64,000 nt of DNA. It comes from Piezodorus guildinii (taxonomy: Eukaryota > Arthropoda > Insecta > Hemiptera > Pentatomidae). Numbering within the stretch: position 1 is the stretch's first letter; the number at the start of each line of letters is the position of its first letter. Positions 1 to 11,295 of this stretch are shown here, one piece after another. The DNA lies in assembly GCA_023052935.1 (NCBI GenBank), contig CM041292.1, forward strand, positions 41,562,139 through 41,626,138, in the 5' to 3' direction. A program made the position numbers and the translations under genes. The notes under the pieces are model-generated. The model was not told the origin of the DNA, did not search any database, and saw only the letters and a program-made list of their open reading frames with translations.

Positions 1-1914
1 CTTTAACCTAACCGATAACTATGGAACCAAGGCAATCGCATAAACTGCTTTTAAAAGCCAATTATATACGAGTATGCAGATTCCACTTTACACAACGGCC
101 TTGGGCTCGACAAACCCTCGCTGAGGAACAAGAAAGAACAAAGTAGAATAATTATGTTATTATGTTTTGGGAGATAAGGGTGAGTTAGCAGAGCTGGGAG
201 ACAATGGTCCGCGAACTTGCTCTTGAATAATACATGCCCTGTCTCCCGCGACGCCTCTTCGGGGTAACTCCTCTCTACGTCTTTGTATACTTTCTGCATC
301 CTACGTAAGTCCACAATCTGTTCCTCCATGGTACACACTCATACTACTCATGTATATGTATACATATTGTTTGTGCAATGTATTTATATAGTTGGTAATG
401 AGTAGCACTAAAGCTTCTTTAATGGAGATAAAAATCTGAAGCGCGCAAGATACGTCTTTCAATTACCTCATTTGTTTATGTTAAGAATTCTTAATATAAA
501 GTTAAAGCACTTAAGGGTAAAACTTCTAAAGAGAAGAAAAACATTATTGATGTAAGCAGTCATATGAAATCAGACCCAGACAGGATCTTGTATCGATGGG
601 GACAACACTTCTCTTCATAGTTCTCTGATCCTATACAAGCCCCTAAAGAAGAATTAATGACCGCCCAGGAAGAAAGAGAAAGATGAGATATGATATGGAA
701 GGAAGATATAGAAAGGGCCTTAGACCGCTTCAAATTAGGTGAAGCACGAGACAGTTTTCTACAGACTTCGCCTATCCTGTCTCAAACAACTATCAACCAC
801 AGATGACCAACCCAAATAATTAAGATTTCGCGTCTCGGTTTGGGGGGCTTTTATCTCGGCATTTATCTCCCTTTTCCTCACCCCCTGGCCCGAGAAACCC
901 TTGTGTAGTCTTCAAAGGCGAGGTAAGGGTGAACAAAAAAAAAAAAAAAAACATAATTCAAAAAAATTCATACTTTCAATAAAGCTACAGTAGGCCTAGA
1001 GTCATTTTCTTATGTCAGTGATTTGGGTATATTACAAGAACACCCGCCCTCAATTAGTAGTCTAAGTGAATTAGAAATTACATAGAGCCTTCTAGATAAA
1101 GCAGTTTTGGTATTATCTAAATGTATGCCTTAAGCCCCGTGGACTGCCTCACAGCCAGCGACTGGTCCGAAGAGACACCTCGCAGAAGTTGGACCAGCTT
1201 CCACATACTGAGATTGTCTCTTTAAAAATTCGTATAAACACTTTTAAGGACTTCATTTATGGTTTATACTTTTGTCCATTACTTTTTAAAGAGATAATTT
1301 TTTTTTAACAAACAATTACTTAAAAAAGAGACCCGATAACTACATAAATTACATAAAAAGGATCTGCAATTTTTTTTTTTAAAGATTAGAATAACATACA
1401 GTAAATTAATGATCACAATATAGAATTAGCAAGAAAAATGAAACTTGAGATTAATACAGAGTAAGTTGATCATGACTGCCTTCTTGCTTTCGATGCAGCA
1501 AATCACTAAATATATTTATGAACGTACGTTAAAAAGGTTATAAAAAAAAACTCCCAAAAAATGTTCTTCAGTATATTTTTTTCTTCAAGAGGACAGCCAT
1601 AAGTCCTTCGCCGATTTCCCAACTCGTCGGGTGATCTTTATCGATCTACCGAACCCAGGCTCCAGGATTTCCCCATCTCATAAAATATAGTCTCTAACTC
1701 ATTTAATATGTCTTTATTTTTTTTTTCTTCTTCAGAAAATGCTTTTTTTAATCAAATCCGGGTAATAAAAAATATTTGTTCGTAGTTATCAATTAGAGGT
1801 GACCAGTGATATTTAGGTATTTGAAAGTAAAAATGAATCATTTCAATAATATTAATTAATAATGCGTTAAAAAATTATTAAATAAAAATTATCTCTTTTA
1901 GACTGGCTTTTGAT
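1..1914. other. Unassigned sequence with one GC-richer patch
   Basis: No gene is recognised. A minus-strand open frame at 338-51 has a plausible ATG and a charged N-terminal half, but no domain I know; codons look ordinary only over the first 50 or so. About 545-925 is richer in G+C than its surroundings, is free of the repeats listed elsewhere and breaks in all frames, so it may be regulatory. The rest is AT-rich with homopolymer runs. Confidence 0.3.
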
Positions 1915-2165
1915 CTTCTTCTCTGGCGCGAGTGTAGGCCCTTGGTCGCGTGGTGTGATCTAGGAGAATGTTCTTACCACGTTTCTCGATGAAATTCTAT
2001 AGTGTATCACTCTCTGCGCCTATTTTTGTGAGTGACCACCAGTAGGCTGACGGGTCTTACATACCCGGGGAGAGGCTGTAAGTGAATCCCCATTTAATTT
2101 TATTCTTATAAAAGTCCCGCCGGGACAGGGATGAGAACTCACAATCTTTATTAGGTTCGGTTTTA
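1915..2165 (-). mobile_element. SINE family C copy (tRNA-headed), minus orientation
   Basis: Read on the minus strand this matches the better-preserved family C copy at 40211-40516: the tRNA-like head region, the GACCCGTCAG block, the GTGGCCACTCACAAAA block and the CTCGAGAAACG-like 3' part. It is diverged, and the far 5' part of the tRNA head is not alignable by eye. Confidence 0.75.
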
Positions 2166-3109
2166 TCGGACGATTCTCCGAGAGTGAGGGAAAGAAAGAC
2201 AACCATTGCAGAAGTTTTCATTCTGATGGAAATAGTTTGACACTGCTTGGATGCTGATATTTTAAACTTTCTTCTTTTGAAGTACCATTAATTAAGGAGA
2301 TTGGATAAACATTAATTTACCCAGTCAAGTACTAATACTTTCACTATGAATCAGTAGGAGCCCCTGACGGTTCAGACACCTGGAAGTGTCATCCCCTTCT
2401 CCTGGCACAATCCAAAAATAAATACATTCGCAGCGAAGAGGAATGGGGAAGTGAAGGAGCGATATTTCGAGATGGAGGAATGTGCTGTGATCCGACCGTG
2501 GTACCTCGAGAGTAATGGCGTAAACACTGGCGAGCCAGCGGCCGGGGAAGAATAAATGTAAGAGGTAGGGCGGTGTATACCACTGAGGGTAAACATATCG
2601 GTGTCGAACTATTTGTACCGCGGATAGTTGACGGGCTGCCAGGTGCCTTATCTTACTGCCACGAGCAGATGTCTCTACTCACTGAATCCTTACCGATTAC
2701 CCTCAATGTTCTTTTGCAACAATTCCTTCGTGTAAGCACCAGGAGGATTAGATCAGTAGGCCGTAAAGAGTCGAACAGTAATGCAACATGTTGGCGAACC
2801 AAATAATCTCAAATAATTTTACGTGAATAAATTGGTGTTCTCATGGTAAGTTGGAATAATACAACAATCAGTAATTTACACAAAATTTAAACGGTGGCCA
2901 TGCAATAATATTGAATATTTTAAACAAATATATAAAAAAAGTTAATTTTCTTTAACACGTTAAGAAACTTTTTGATTTTTCAAGTATTTATGAATTCACA
3001 AATTTTACAGGTGAAGGTGTTTTTGCAATTATAAATTTTCTTTTTTCGAACTCATTTATTTAAACATGATATTAAAAAAACAACACATTTTAGTGATATT
3101 AAACTTTCA
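2166..3109. other. Unassigned; small fragment of repeat R at 2221-2297
   Basis: Bases 2221-2297 resemble the internal part of family R (the stretch read as GATATTTTAAA in other copies, followed by the AAGTACC block). From about 2340 to 2810 the sequence is less AT-rich, with short overlapping frames on both strands that give no recognisable protein. Nothing else is seen. Confidence 0.35.
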
Positions 3110-3312
3110 AAAAAGGTTGAGTTTGTATACCAGTCTCGGAGGGACTTTTCCAAGCATTTAATTAATGGGGAATCACTCACGGCCTCTCCTCTGGGTGGGT
3201 GACATCCGTCACTGATTATGATATCACATAACTGATGGCTACTCACAAAAAAAGGTGTATGGAGTGAATACTCTACCCTCCCTATAAAATATCGAGAAAC
3301 CAGAGTGTTTTT
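3110..3312 (+). mobile_element. SINE family C copy, 5'-truncated
   Basis: It aligns with the body of family C from the end of the tRNA-like head (GGAGGGACTTTT) through the TGGCTACTCACAAAA block to the ATCGAGAAACC block. The A-box region is missing. Confidence 0.7.
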
Positions 3313-3399
3313 ATTCATTTATTATTTTATTTACTTAAATTTAAGTGTACGAGCGTCCCAGCTATATCTTTTAAACCCTTAAATTTAAATCTTATATTC

Positions 3400-3600
3400 A
3401 GTCCCGTTCTACCAAAATCCCGTATTTCTGACCTTTACCCGCCTCCTTACCGCACTGCTGCGTTTGACAACTCCTTTCTGTCCAAAGCTGCCTCTCTTTT
3501 GAATTCTATCTTTCCTGATATCCGTCATGGAAGAACCGCTTCCTCCTTTAAATGGCTCATTTTCAACCACCTTTTCCTTTCCCAGTCAAACATATAATAA
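3400..3600 (+). pseudogene. Non-LTR retrotransposon reverse transcriptase C-terminal relic
   Basis: With frame shifts and a stop the translation contains FDNSFLSKAASLLNSIFPDI followed by RHGRTASSFKWLIFNHLFL. This matches the C-terminal tail of the better-preserved element at 43588-44212 (FDRSFLVRSSTFWNSLPTHI, then RHAASLSLFK). In these elements the tail lies downstream of the catalytic palm, so no catalytic residues are present. The downstream AT-rich stretch to about 3760 may be its 3' UTR. Confidence 0.6.
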
Positions 3601-3860
3601 CCCCAAACTGCCAAAAGAAATACTTTTTATAATTTTTTGTTTGTTTGTACTTTTTCAACTATCTGTAAGAAGGTATCTATTTTTGTTTATTTATTTTATT
3701 CTAAAAAATTGATTTTTAAATATATACATCGTTGATTACCTTAATTTATTGTTTTAGTGTAGCTTTTGTTGTTTAAATGACTATACAGTCCCGGTCCTCA
3801 AACCTGTACTTTAATTTTTATTCAAAAGTTTTCATTCCATTAATTCTCCCAGAAAATTAC

Positions 3861-3912
3861 AACGCGCGGCCAAGGACCTACACAACCTGTCGCGCCTTCA
3901 AAAAAACAAAAA
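3861..3912 (+). mobile_element. SINE family C 3' end fragment
   Basis: The CCTACACAACCTGTCGCGC segment matches the CCTACACGGCCTGTCGCGC 3' end of the full copy at 40211-40516, then runs into an A-rich tail. Only the last 50 or so bases of the element are present. Confidence 0.6.
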
Positions 3913-4737
3913 TTCTATATAGAAAGTCGATCGGAACAATCCGATGTTTAAAAAAAACAATAGCTAGTTCAACAATCCCCGCGGGTTCCTTACTTTTATT
4001 ATCGACTATTAGCCCAACACCAACTACATAAAAATAATGAGTGGTTGGTGCCGTTAGAGCGGTGGACACCAGCGACCAATTACACGGGGCTATTCCAACA
4101 AGGGACAAAAACAAGGGCCTTAATAGCTGCGATTAAATAAACTAATGACTTCAATTAGACAGGCCGGGTCTCTCTATGGAAGGCTAGTTCCACCAACTCC
4201 CGCCTTCGCCGAAGACAATTTTTCCGATCTTAATAGTTCCCAACAGCTTTCTAAACTGACCTATCTACCGATTAGAAACCGTGGTCTACCGTAATCGAGT
4301 TTCGTCTTCCTCAGGATATCGTCCACAGGTGAGGATTTCTCGTCACTGCTTTGGAAATAAAGATATTTCAAATCACGAGCAATGAAAGTTTTTGAAAACA
4401 TAATCATTAAAGATGAGGCGTAATCACCGGTATCCCGTAGCTTCTTTAGCTTGACAGACGGCTATAGTTTTATTAACAGAGTCCATTTTCTAAAAAAATG
4501 TTTCAGTTTATAAGGGTGGCAGACGTTCGGGGTTGTACGATCCGATCGGCAGACTGTTATTTTTAGTCCTTACAAATTATAAATAATCTTTACACAAAGT
4601 TTTATTCATAGCGAAATTAGTCCTAGCTTCCAAAATTTTCCGGGTTTCCTGGTTGGCAGACTGTTATTTTGCTCATTTAAACAAGTAGCAAAATTGAAAA
4701 AAAAATTATTGTAGAGGAGATCAGTCCACATTATTGT
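3913..4737. other. No recognised feature
   Basis: Both strands were read; short frames only. About 4140-4350 is somewhat GC-richer and repeat-free, with no coding signature. Confidence 0.4.
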
Positions 4738-4840
4738 CACGGCCTCCAGGACTATAATCACTTCATTGCACTACCGTTGCCCTAGAAACAGTAGGATTCT
4801 CTATATGTACTGAGCCCAAGACCTTGGGTTGTAGTAGTAC

Positions 4841-4874
<34 letters not shown>
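4738..4874 (+). mobile_element. SINE family B, 3' part with poly(T) tail
   Basis: It matches the 3' third of the SINE B copy at 8471-8746 (ATCACTTCATTGCAC, then the TCTATATGTACTGAGCC block, ending GTACAG). It is followed by about 33 T residues. The T-rich rather than A-rich end is shared with the copy at 19101-19373. Confidence 0.7.
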
Positions 4875-4875
4875 C

Positions 4876-6326
4876 CATGGTTTTCATTGAACAGTAAAAA
4901 TCTCGAATATTTTAATTTTTATTTCTCTCTGTTTATTTCAGTTGTTTTTTTTTTTTTTTTTTTTTTTCCCCTTCTTAGTTGTTTTTTTTTTAATTTTTAC
5001 TAAAAATAAAAACAATAGATGCACACAATTAATTTTAGAAAATACGTAGCGGATTGTAATGGATTTCCAATCGATTTTTTAAAAATGTGCTGATGCACTC
5101 TATAAAAATAAATATTGATGTAAAAAAAAGAAGAAAATCTTGAAATTCGATTTACCTCCCCAAGATTTGATTGCTCTTTTACTAAACATTCTTCCTTGAA
5201 CTCTTTTAAAACTGGGCTAATTCCCTAAAAATATAAAATATCTTATAAAATATAGATTTAAATTGCACATGGTACATACAAACACCCTACCTTTTTTGAC
5301 GGTTGTTATTTAACCCCTATCATTTCCCTCCCATATCTGAATATTAGAGATTTATAATACAAATTAGGGAAGTTTGTGAATTCAGTGCTTTCACTGTTCT
5401 GGGTCTAGCCTTGCATAAAACGTATGAAATTCACTTAAATGCTCCTTTATACTCGGTTATCAGGAAGCCATCTGTCTTTCTCTGCATCTCATTTACTGCT
5501 TAAGCGCAGAAGTTTCATACGTGAAAACAATAATTCTTCCCATAAAAAAGGTGGAATCTCGTTAACCCTGTTTTATACACTTTTATCGAAGAGGCTACAG
5601 ACATATTGAACACGGCCCCCAGCCTACACGGACATTGAGTAAGGGGACCGGCGAAGACTACCGTGGACACCGCCAAAGGTAAATATCTTAAAGAGCGTAA
5701 TAAATTAGATAAAGAGGCAATAAGGAGCCACTCAAGTTAATGGCTGTCGGATTTATAGTCAGCCCCTCCTCCATCGCTCTCTCTCTTTCTACTTTTCCTC
5801 TACGGTCCCTTCGGTTACTGTTTCTTCCAGATTCTGTTTTAGACTCTTATAAAAATTTGGTCTATGGTAAAATTAATCGTGTCTGACATAATCGATAACT
5901 TATAGAACACTTACTTAATCTTCATTTTCAGCTATTAAGAGAGATAACAGAAAGAAGTTTTTAGTAATATTTTCTGATATACGTAAATTTTTAAACTCTT
6001 GAGAGCATCAAGGACAAAATCGTTTTAAGAATAATTATGTATGTTGTGAATATTGTTAACATAAAATGTTTATATTCTTTACAATTCTCCACTTGTGTGA
6101 AAAAAAAGGTTATTTTTTTTTACAAAAACTATTATTTTGTTACTTTAAGTTTTATAAAAAAGGTGGTTCCTCTACAAGTCTGTTTCACGTCATTTATCTT
6201 TTAGCCTATTTACTTTTTGTATTATGAAGTAAAGTTGTAAATTTCAATAAATAAATTATATTAACTAATAAAAACCCACTTCCTGCTTCTTTCCGGAGTA
6301 AGCGTGCATATCTTATAGGTACAATA
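4876..6326. other. Unassigned; GC-richer patch at 5580-5850
   Basis: Mostly AT-rich with no usable frame. The patch at about 5580-5850 contains homeodomain-type AT cores (TTAATGG, GGATTTATAG) in GC-rich surroundings and no repeat family found elsewhere in the window. It could be regulatory; there is no direct proof. Confidence 0.3.
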
Positions 6327-6840
6327 CTGTTGCCCACGACTTCGTCCGCGTCAATTTCTGTTAATATAATCGGGATTTGAAAATTTTTAAAAGAATATAT
6401 TTCAAAGTACTTCTGCCTAAATGATATTTTTAATTTTATTTTATTTTGGCAGAAGAACATACTAATTTTCTCCGGAACCCGATCTTGACAACGCGACATA
6501 TAGTTGGCCGTATGAAAAGCAGTCTTGACGTAAATCGATTCCTATATGTTAAAATGTTTGACCCTGTGATTTATTAATTTTTACATCAAAAGATGACAAC
6601 GGGAAATTGAATTATTTTTAAATTAAAAGGTAAACCATTTGGAATCATTGTGATGAGAGGTTAATTTTTCCGTTTTTCACACATTTTCCAGTGATTATTC
6701 GCTCCTATCGGCCTTCCTCGATAAATGGACCATCCAAAAAAAAAAAAAAAAAAAAAAAATGTTTCAAATCGAACCAGTAGTTTCTGAGATTAGCGCGTTC
6801 AAACAAACAAACTCTTCAGCTTTATAATATTAGTATATAT
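6327..6840 (-). mobile_element. Helitron relic with helicase motif VI
   Basis: The minus strand reads, from about 6840, TATACTAATATTATAAAGC, a 5' end common in insect Helitrons. It ends near 6327 with the GC-rich hairpin stretch GACGAAGTCGTGGGCAACAG; the canonical CTAG end appears lost. Inside, one frame gives [20 protein letters not shown], the C-terminal signature of the Helitron Pif1-like helicase. The Rep domain and most of the helicase are deleted, so this is a non-autonomous relic. The copy at 59317-60105 is the same family. Confidence 0.8.
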
Positions 6841-7218
6841 AATATCTTACTACAAATCATTTCTTCTTAAGCCACTAATGCCTAAATAATAATAATAATA
6901 ATAAATATAATGCATTAGGTTAAATAATAATTCCATTAAGTTATTTATGTAAACTCAACCGGAAAACGTTTATTGTCTTTTCACAATACCATTTTAAGAA
7001 ACATTTTGGAAAGTACGTCATTCCTAAGAATGGCAGAACGGTAATAGTCCAATGGCAAAACTAGGTGATAACTTGATTGAGACAAGTAACAAGTTTTTTA
7101 ATCTATGTGGCTCACTCACAATGACTTATACAGCAAATTAATATTAATATTATAATTATTAATCGATAACATTTAGCATTAATAATTCAATTACTTATAA
7201 TGTAAATTTTAAAAAAAT

Positions 7219-7285
7219 GGGGAGCCGGTGGCTAAGTCTCGCACGCCAAATATTGTGAGTTCGAATCCCAGTCCCACCGAGACTT
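7219..7285 (+). mobile_element. SINE family C tRNA-like head only
   Basis: GGGGAGCCGGTGGCTAAG is followed by GAGTTCGAATCCCAGTCCC: a pol III A-box-like and B-box pair from the family C head. The body is missing. It is not a tRNA gene, because the stems do not close into a full cloverleaf by eye. Confidence 0.6.
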
Positions 7286-7759
7286 TTATTATATTATAAT
7301 ATCATATTTATATTTTATTTACGTGTCAGAGAAAAACAAACAATGATTTCAAATTTCGTTTAATATCTCTCAAAACAGCTTCCCTCACCTTAAAGTATTT
7401 AAACCATTCTGGCATTGAATACATTTTCACTCAACTGCTTTATTAAAATTCATTTTCTTTTAAACTTAGTACATATTATAACGATTGTTTATTGCATATA
7501 TTTTGTATTAATATTTTATAAACTCATTTTTGTGTAAATATTGTAATTTAACACTAATATTAATATCCTTATTGGGGCATATTGTAATGTTGTTTAATCT
7601 TTTTTTTTTTTAATCATAAACAACTGTGGAGGCGGACATAAAACCCTTTAAATGTCTTAAGAAATAATAAAAATGCCCTATAGACAAGTTAATTAATAAA
7701 ATATATTTAATTTGGTTTTGTTGACCAAAATTTAAAATCTAGAGTAATGTTGCTTAGCG
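7286..7759. other. No recognised feature
   Basis: Very AT-rich, with no usable frame on either strand. Confidence 0.4.
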
Positions 7760-8240
7760 CATTATTTGCACTACCGCCCGTCCACTAAATCCCAGAACAG
7801 AAGTCAACTCCGAATAAAGAAGCTATATAAAATGAGATAAAATCTGGAAGGTGATATGTCTCCGAGACAAGACAGATGAGGCGGAGGAAGGGAGCAGGAG
7901 TGAGGACATGCGATAACTCAGAGAGGGCTCAGGAGGACGCCCGATAAATAAAGGATATAGCAGTTTGGGGAAGAAGAAGACGAGGAGATTTGATTCCTAG
8001 AAGCTGGCGGCCCCTTTGATCCTTCTAATTGCCCGCTTTATGTATTTAGCTCTCCGCCGTGTCCTCTCTCCTCTATCTTATCCCCAGGCTACGGGATGTT
8101 ATACCTCTGTGCTATCGAGGGCCACCGCGTAGTGTCAGCGTACAGGCTTCTTGTGCGACCTTCGGGTGGCAATATGTATTACCTAATGAAGTGGGGTTGT
8201 GCGCAAGAATTTCTTCGAGGCTCAATTACCTTCTTTGTTC
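7760..8240. promoter_or_regulatory. Candidate vg enhancer patch with bipartite TCF site
   Basis: A GC-richer, repeat-free block in AT-rich sequence, with broken frames on both strands. It holds a perfect TCF composite at 8005-8021, followed by CTAATTGC and CTTTATG homeodomain-like cores. By position it lies 3' of the recognised vg exons, in an intron or downstream flank. The regulatory role is inferred from motif content only. Confidence 0.45.
8005..8021 (+). promoter_or_regulatory. TCF/Pangolin Helper plus HMG site
   Basis: TGGCGGC (8005-8011; reverse complement GCCGCCA fits the Helper consensus GCCGCCR) is followed after one base by CCTTTGATC (8013-8021), a perfect HMG-domain site. The 16-mer at 8006-8021 recurs exactly, in reverse complement, at 59030-59045. 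Confidence 0.6.
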
Positions 8241-8470
8241 ATAAAAATTTCAAAGAACGTTTTTAAAGCAGAATTCCATTCATTATTGTTTCAATTGAAT
8301 TTTTGAACAAATGTCACTTTAAATCGAAAGATAATTTTGAATTTCCTGCAAAGAATTTTAGAGATCTTAATTACGCAACTTTGCACAAAAACGTACAATG
8401 TAAAGATTTCTAGTGCAAAATATTTAGCTTCCAATATTCGCCGGTTTTAAGGAATTAATTAAAAATCAAT

Positions 8471-8746
8471 GCGAGCGGCGTGGCCTAGTGGATAGAGCAC
8501 TTGTCTACGGTTCTCCAGGTCCTTTGTTCGAATCCCGACTGTGACAGAATATTATTATATTTATGGAGACCCTCCTGGGTCAGACCTAGCCTCTATAAAG
8601 TGGGTACCCAAAAAATTGGGTACAAACCTGGCGGCTGAGCGTGATCAAGGCCTAATCACCTCATTGCACGGCCGGTGGCCTAGAAAGAGTACGAATCTCT
8701 ACATGTACTGAGCCTAACACCCTTCGCAGGTTGTAGAGGTACAGCT
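8471..8746 (+). mobile_element. SINE family B, near full length
   Basis: It has a tRNA-like head with TGGCCTAGTGGATAGAGCA (A box) and GTTCGAATCCC (B box). The body contains GGGTACCCA and CCTCATTGCACGGCC, and the end is GAGGTACAGC followed by T-rich sequence. It is the best plus-strand copy of the family. Confidence 0.85.
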
Positions 8747-8780
8747 TTATTTAAATTAAAAGTCATACATAAATTTGGAG

Positions 8781-9032
8781 GTTTGTTTATTTAACGTCAT
8801 TTTATGCTAATGTGGGAGTCCTAGATTTAAGGTAAATTAAACTGATCAGGATAGAAGTCTTTAACATCGCACAGGCTCGGGACCATCTCTCTTTACGTCC
8901 CCTAAGAAGGACAGCATAACTAAGGATTTTTTACTCCTATTAAAAAATCCTAGGACTATATGCCAGGTTTGAACTCGCAACATTAGGCATATAAGGCTGT
9001 TACGCTAGCCACTACGCAACAGGTGACCCAGA
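8781..9032 (-). mobile_element. SINE family A, diverged
   Basis: Minus orientation. The tail (reverse complement of GTTTGTTTATTTAACGTCA), the GGTCCCGAGCCTGTGCGAT-like middle and the tRNA head (reverse complement of TTACGCTAGCCACTACGC) are all recognisable. It is more diverged than the copies with clear target-site duplications. Confidence 0.8.
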
Positions 9033-9390
9033 AAAGAAAGTAAAAATGGATGGTATTGTCTTCTGGAACGGATTCGCCCGATTATCTTTTTTTTTATTTT
9101 TATTTTTGCCACAAATTTAGACAATTTTTTTTTTGTCTGATGACGCTGACTATTGGATACGTATATATACCTTTTCCCACAAACTTTTAAAATGGTAAGA
9201 TCCTAATACACTATTAGTAGCAAGTAATTGAAAACCATCAGATTCAACTATTTGAAAAAAAAAAAAAGTTTCAGAGAACAGATTACTTCCCAGCAAGATC
9301 AACTCTTGCGTTCCTCTGTTTTACATAATGAATTGAAGTAAATATATAATTTACTTTAATTTAATGGCAGAAATTTCTAGGGCGATGCTC

Positions 9391-9552
9391 TTCAGTCCTA
9401 AATTTGCTTATCCAGATTTAATTAGGATAGGGATCTCCACCTTTTTATGTCACCTTCAAAAGCTGTAATAAATAAGGATTTTTTACTCCTAATAAAAAAT
9501 GCTAGGGCCACCTGTGGATTTGAACACGAGACCTTTGGCATAGAAAGCTTTT
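9391..9552 (-). mobile_element. SINE family A, partial and diverged
   Basis: Minus orientation. The GGATAGGGATCT block, the mirrored stretch around AAGGATTTTTTACTCC and the head segment next to the B box are present; the tail and outer head are missing. Confidence 0.65.
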
Positions 9553-10109
9553 ATACCAAATGTATTTTTAACATAAAACCAAACGTTTCATAGTTAATAA
9601 ATAAATATGATTAAATTTTAAAAATTAAGATTCCTAGTGTTAAGACCTAGATCTCCAAAAGCTTCTAGTTCCGCGAGATATAGGCATCAGACCTCTTTCG
9701 GTGGATTGCCTTTCATTAAAAATTAATATGAAAAAAAGTTTTCATTATGTTTTAAATTAATAATTTAATGTAAAGGACGTAGTTTAAGCAAACCGGAAGA
9801 AATAATACGATAACATATAAAATGTATTCACAAATTAATGGCCAAGCCCTATGGTAGTCACCCTACTTATATTAAAATATACGAAATTTCATGGTTTTAA
9901 AGGTTTCGTATAAATTATGGTTATATAGATAATTTCTAACCCTAAAAAAAAGCGCGGATTTCACAATCCTTGAGACGAAAAGCCGACAAACCGTGCAATG
10001 ACGACCAAGCTGAGACTTCCCAGAAGCAACGACAGAGAAAGCCCGGTATCCATTTGTAATTTAAATCGTTCCCAAAGCGTGACTATAACCTCAAGCAATG
10101 GCACTAGAA
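9553..10109. other. No recognised feature
   Basis: The AT-rich part to about 9940 shows nothing. About 9950-10110 is less AT-rich and leads into the candidate exon at 10110-10276 (minus), so it could be 3' UTR if that exon is real. Confidence 0.3.
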
Positions 10110-10276
10110 TTAGAATCGGTGTGAGCTTTTAGGGTAATAGGCTGGGAAGAAAGAAAGTCTCTGGGGCTCCTTTGCCTTCATTAGCTTCTCTGGTGTGGGC
10201 TCATAGTCGGGGGGTGTTCCTTCGATATCGATAGGAGGCTTTGGAAGTAATGTCGAAACTATTCGATATGGAGATG
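10110..10276 (-). CDS. Candidate downstream exon, possibly last exon of vestigial
   Basis: On the minus strand ATTTTTAG is followed by an open frame of 54 codons ending in TAA. It contains LLPKPPIDIEGTPPDYEP, then EKLMKAKEPQRLSFFP and AYYPKS. The composition (Pro, Lys, Glu and Tyr, few repeats) looks protein-like. An acceptor after that AG leaves two bases before the first full codon, exactly what the phase-1 donor of the vg exon at 21232-21075 needs. The polypyrimidine tract is weak and I know no vestigial C-terminus with this sequence. It could equally be a chance frame or an old retrocopy fragment. Confidence 0.25.
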
Positions 10277-10432
10277 CTAAAAATTTATTTATTAATAGAA
10301 CAACTCGATACACGATATAACCCTATTTGCTTAAACGATTATAATTTAACTCATCCTCCTCTACCTTGCAATATTACTGATATTCCGTAACATCGTGTGT
10401 AATACAGCTTGTCTCATCATATTGCAAAAGTA

Positions 10433-11295
10433 TTGGGTGGTTTCACATGAAATGTCCGTTTTTATAGTTTTTGAAATACATAAAGGATTTTGCAGGTCTC
10501 TGTTTTCTTCCGAATGTTAGCATATTTAAAGTAAACAGTTACTAATCCTCTACCTTTGTATTATAAACATTAGCTTCCCAATCAATTACCCACTTTTTAG
10601 TATACCTCCAAATATGAACATGGAACACGTGATTTTCGAGTAATATTTTTGTCGAGTTTAAACTAGCCGGTGGTAATGAACGGACCATTCGTCGTTGGTT
10701 TGCTAAGTTTTCAGCTGGGGATACCGACTTGGAAAACTTGCCCCGAGGAAGACCTCCGTCCGCAATAGACAACGATGTCCTCAAACATACAGTAGAAGGA
10801 AATCCCTACCAAACAGTTAAAGGACTTCCAGCACAACTAAGTGCATCTACTGTTTCCAGACATTTAAAATGTATTGGGAAATTAAAAAAGATCGATACAT
10901 GGGTACCTCATGATCTCACTGAGCGGCAGCAAGACCCCATGTTTCAAAACATACCGTGCAAAAATTGAAAGAACTGGGCTACGAAGTTCTTCCGCACCCA
11001 CCATATTCTCCCGACTTGTCTCCAACAGATTACCATCTGTTCAGGAATATAGACAACTTCGTCAAAGGAAAACTTTTTGAAAATGATGATCAAGTGAAAA
11101 GTGCGTTTTCAGATTTTTTTTTTCACTTCAAAGCTCAGAGTTTTTCAGTTCGGGGATAAAATATTTGGTGTCACGTTGGGAAAAATGTGTAGAAAATGAA
11201 GGTAAATAATTCGAATAAAATTATCTTTTTTCATTTCGTATTTTTAATAAAAATCCTTTACCTTGAAAACGGACATTTCATGTGACACAACCCAA
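10433..11295 (+). mobile_element. Mariner transposon, internally deleted
   Basis: Terminal inverted repeats start TTGGGTGGTTTCACATGAAA on the left and end with TTTCATGTGACACAACCCAA on the right, flanked by TA on both sides, the mariner target. Transposase remnants include NERTIRRWFAKFSAGDT (helix-turn-helix region) and, in a shifted frame, LPHPPYSPDLSPTDYHLF with the third catalytic Asp. The segment with the first two catalytic Asp residues is deleted at the same joint as in the copy at 21899-22822. A further N-terminal deletion removes the start region. Confidence 0.9.

Noticed and set aside
51..338. 95-codon minus-strand frame that could be a gene start
   Set aside because: No recognisable domain; only the first half looks codon-like and no supporting promoter or splice context was found.
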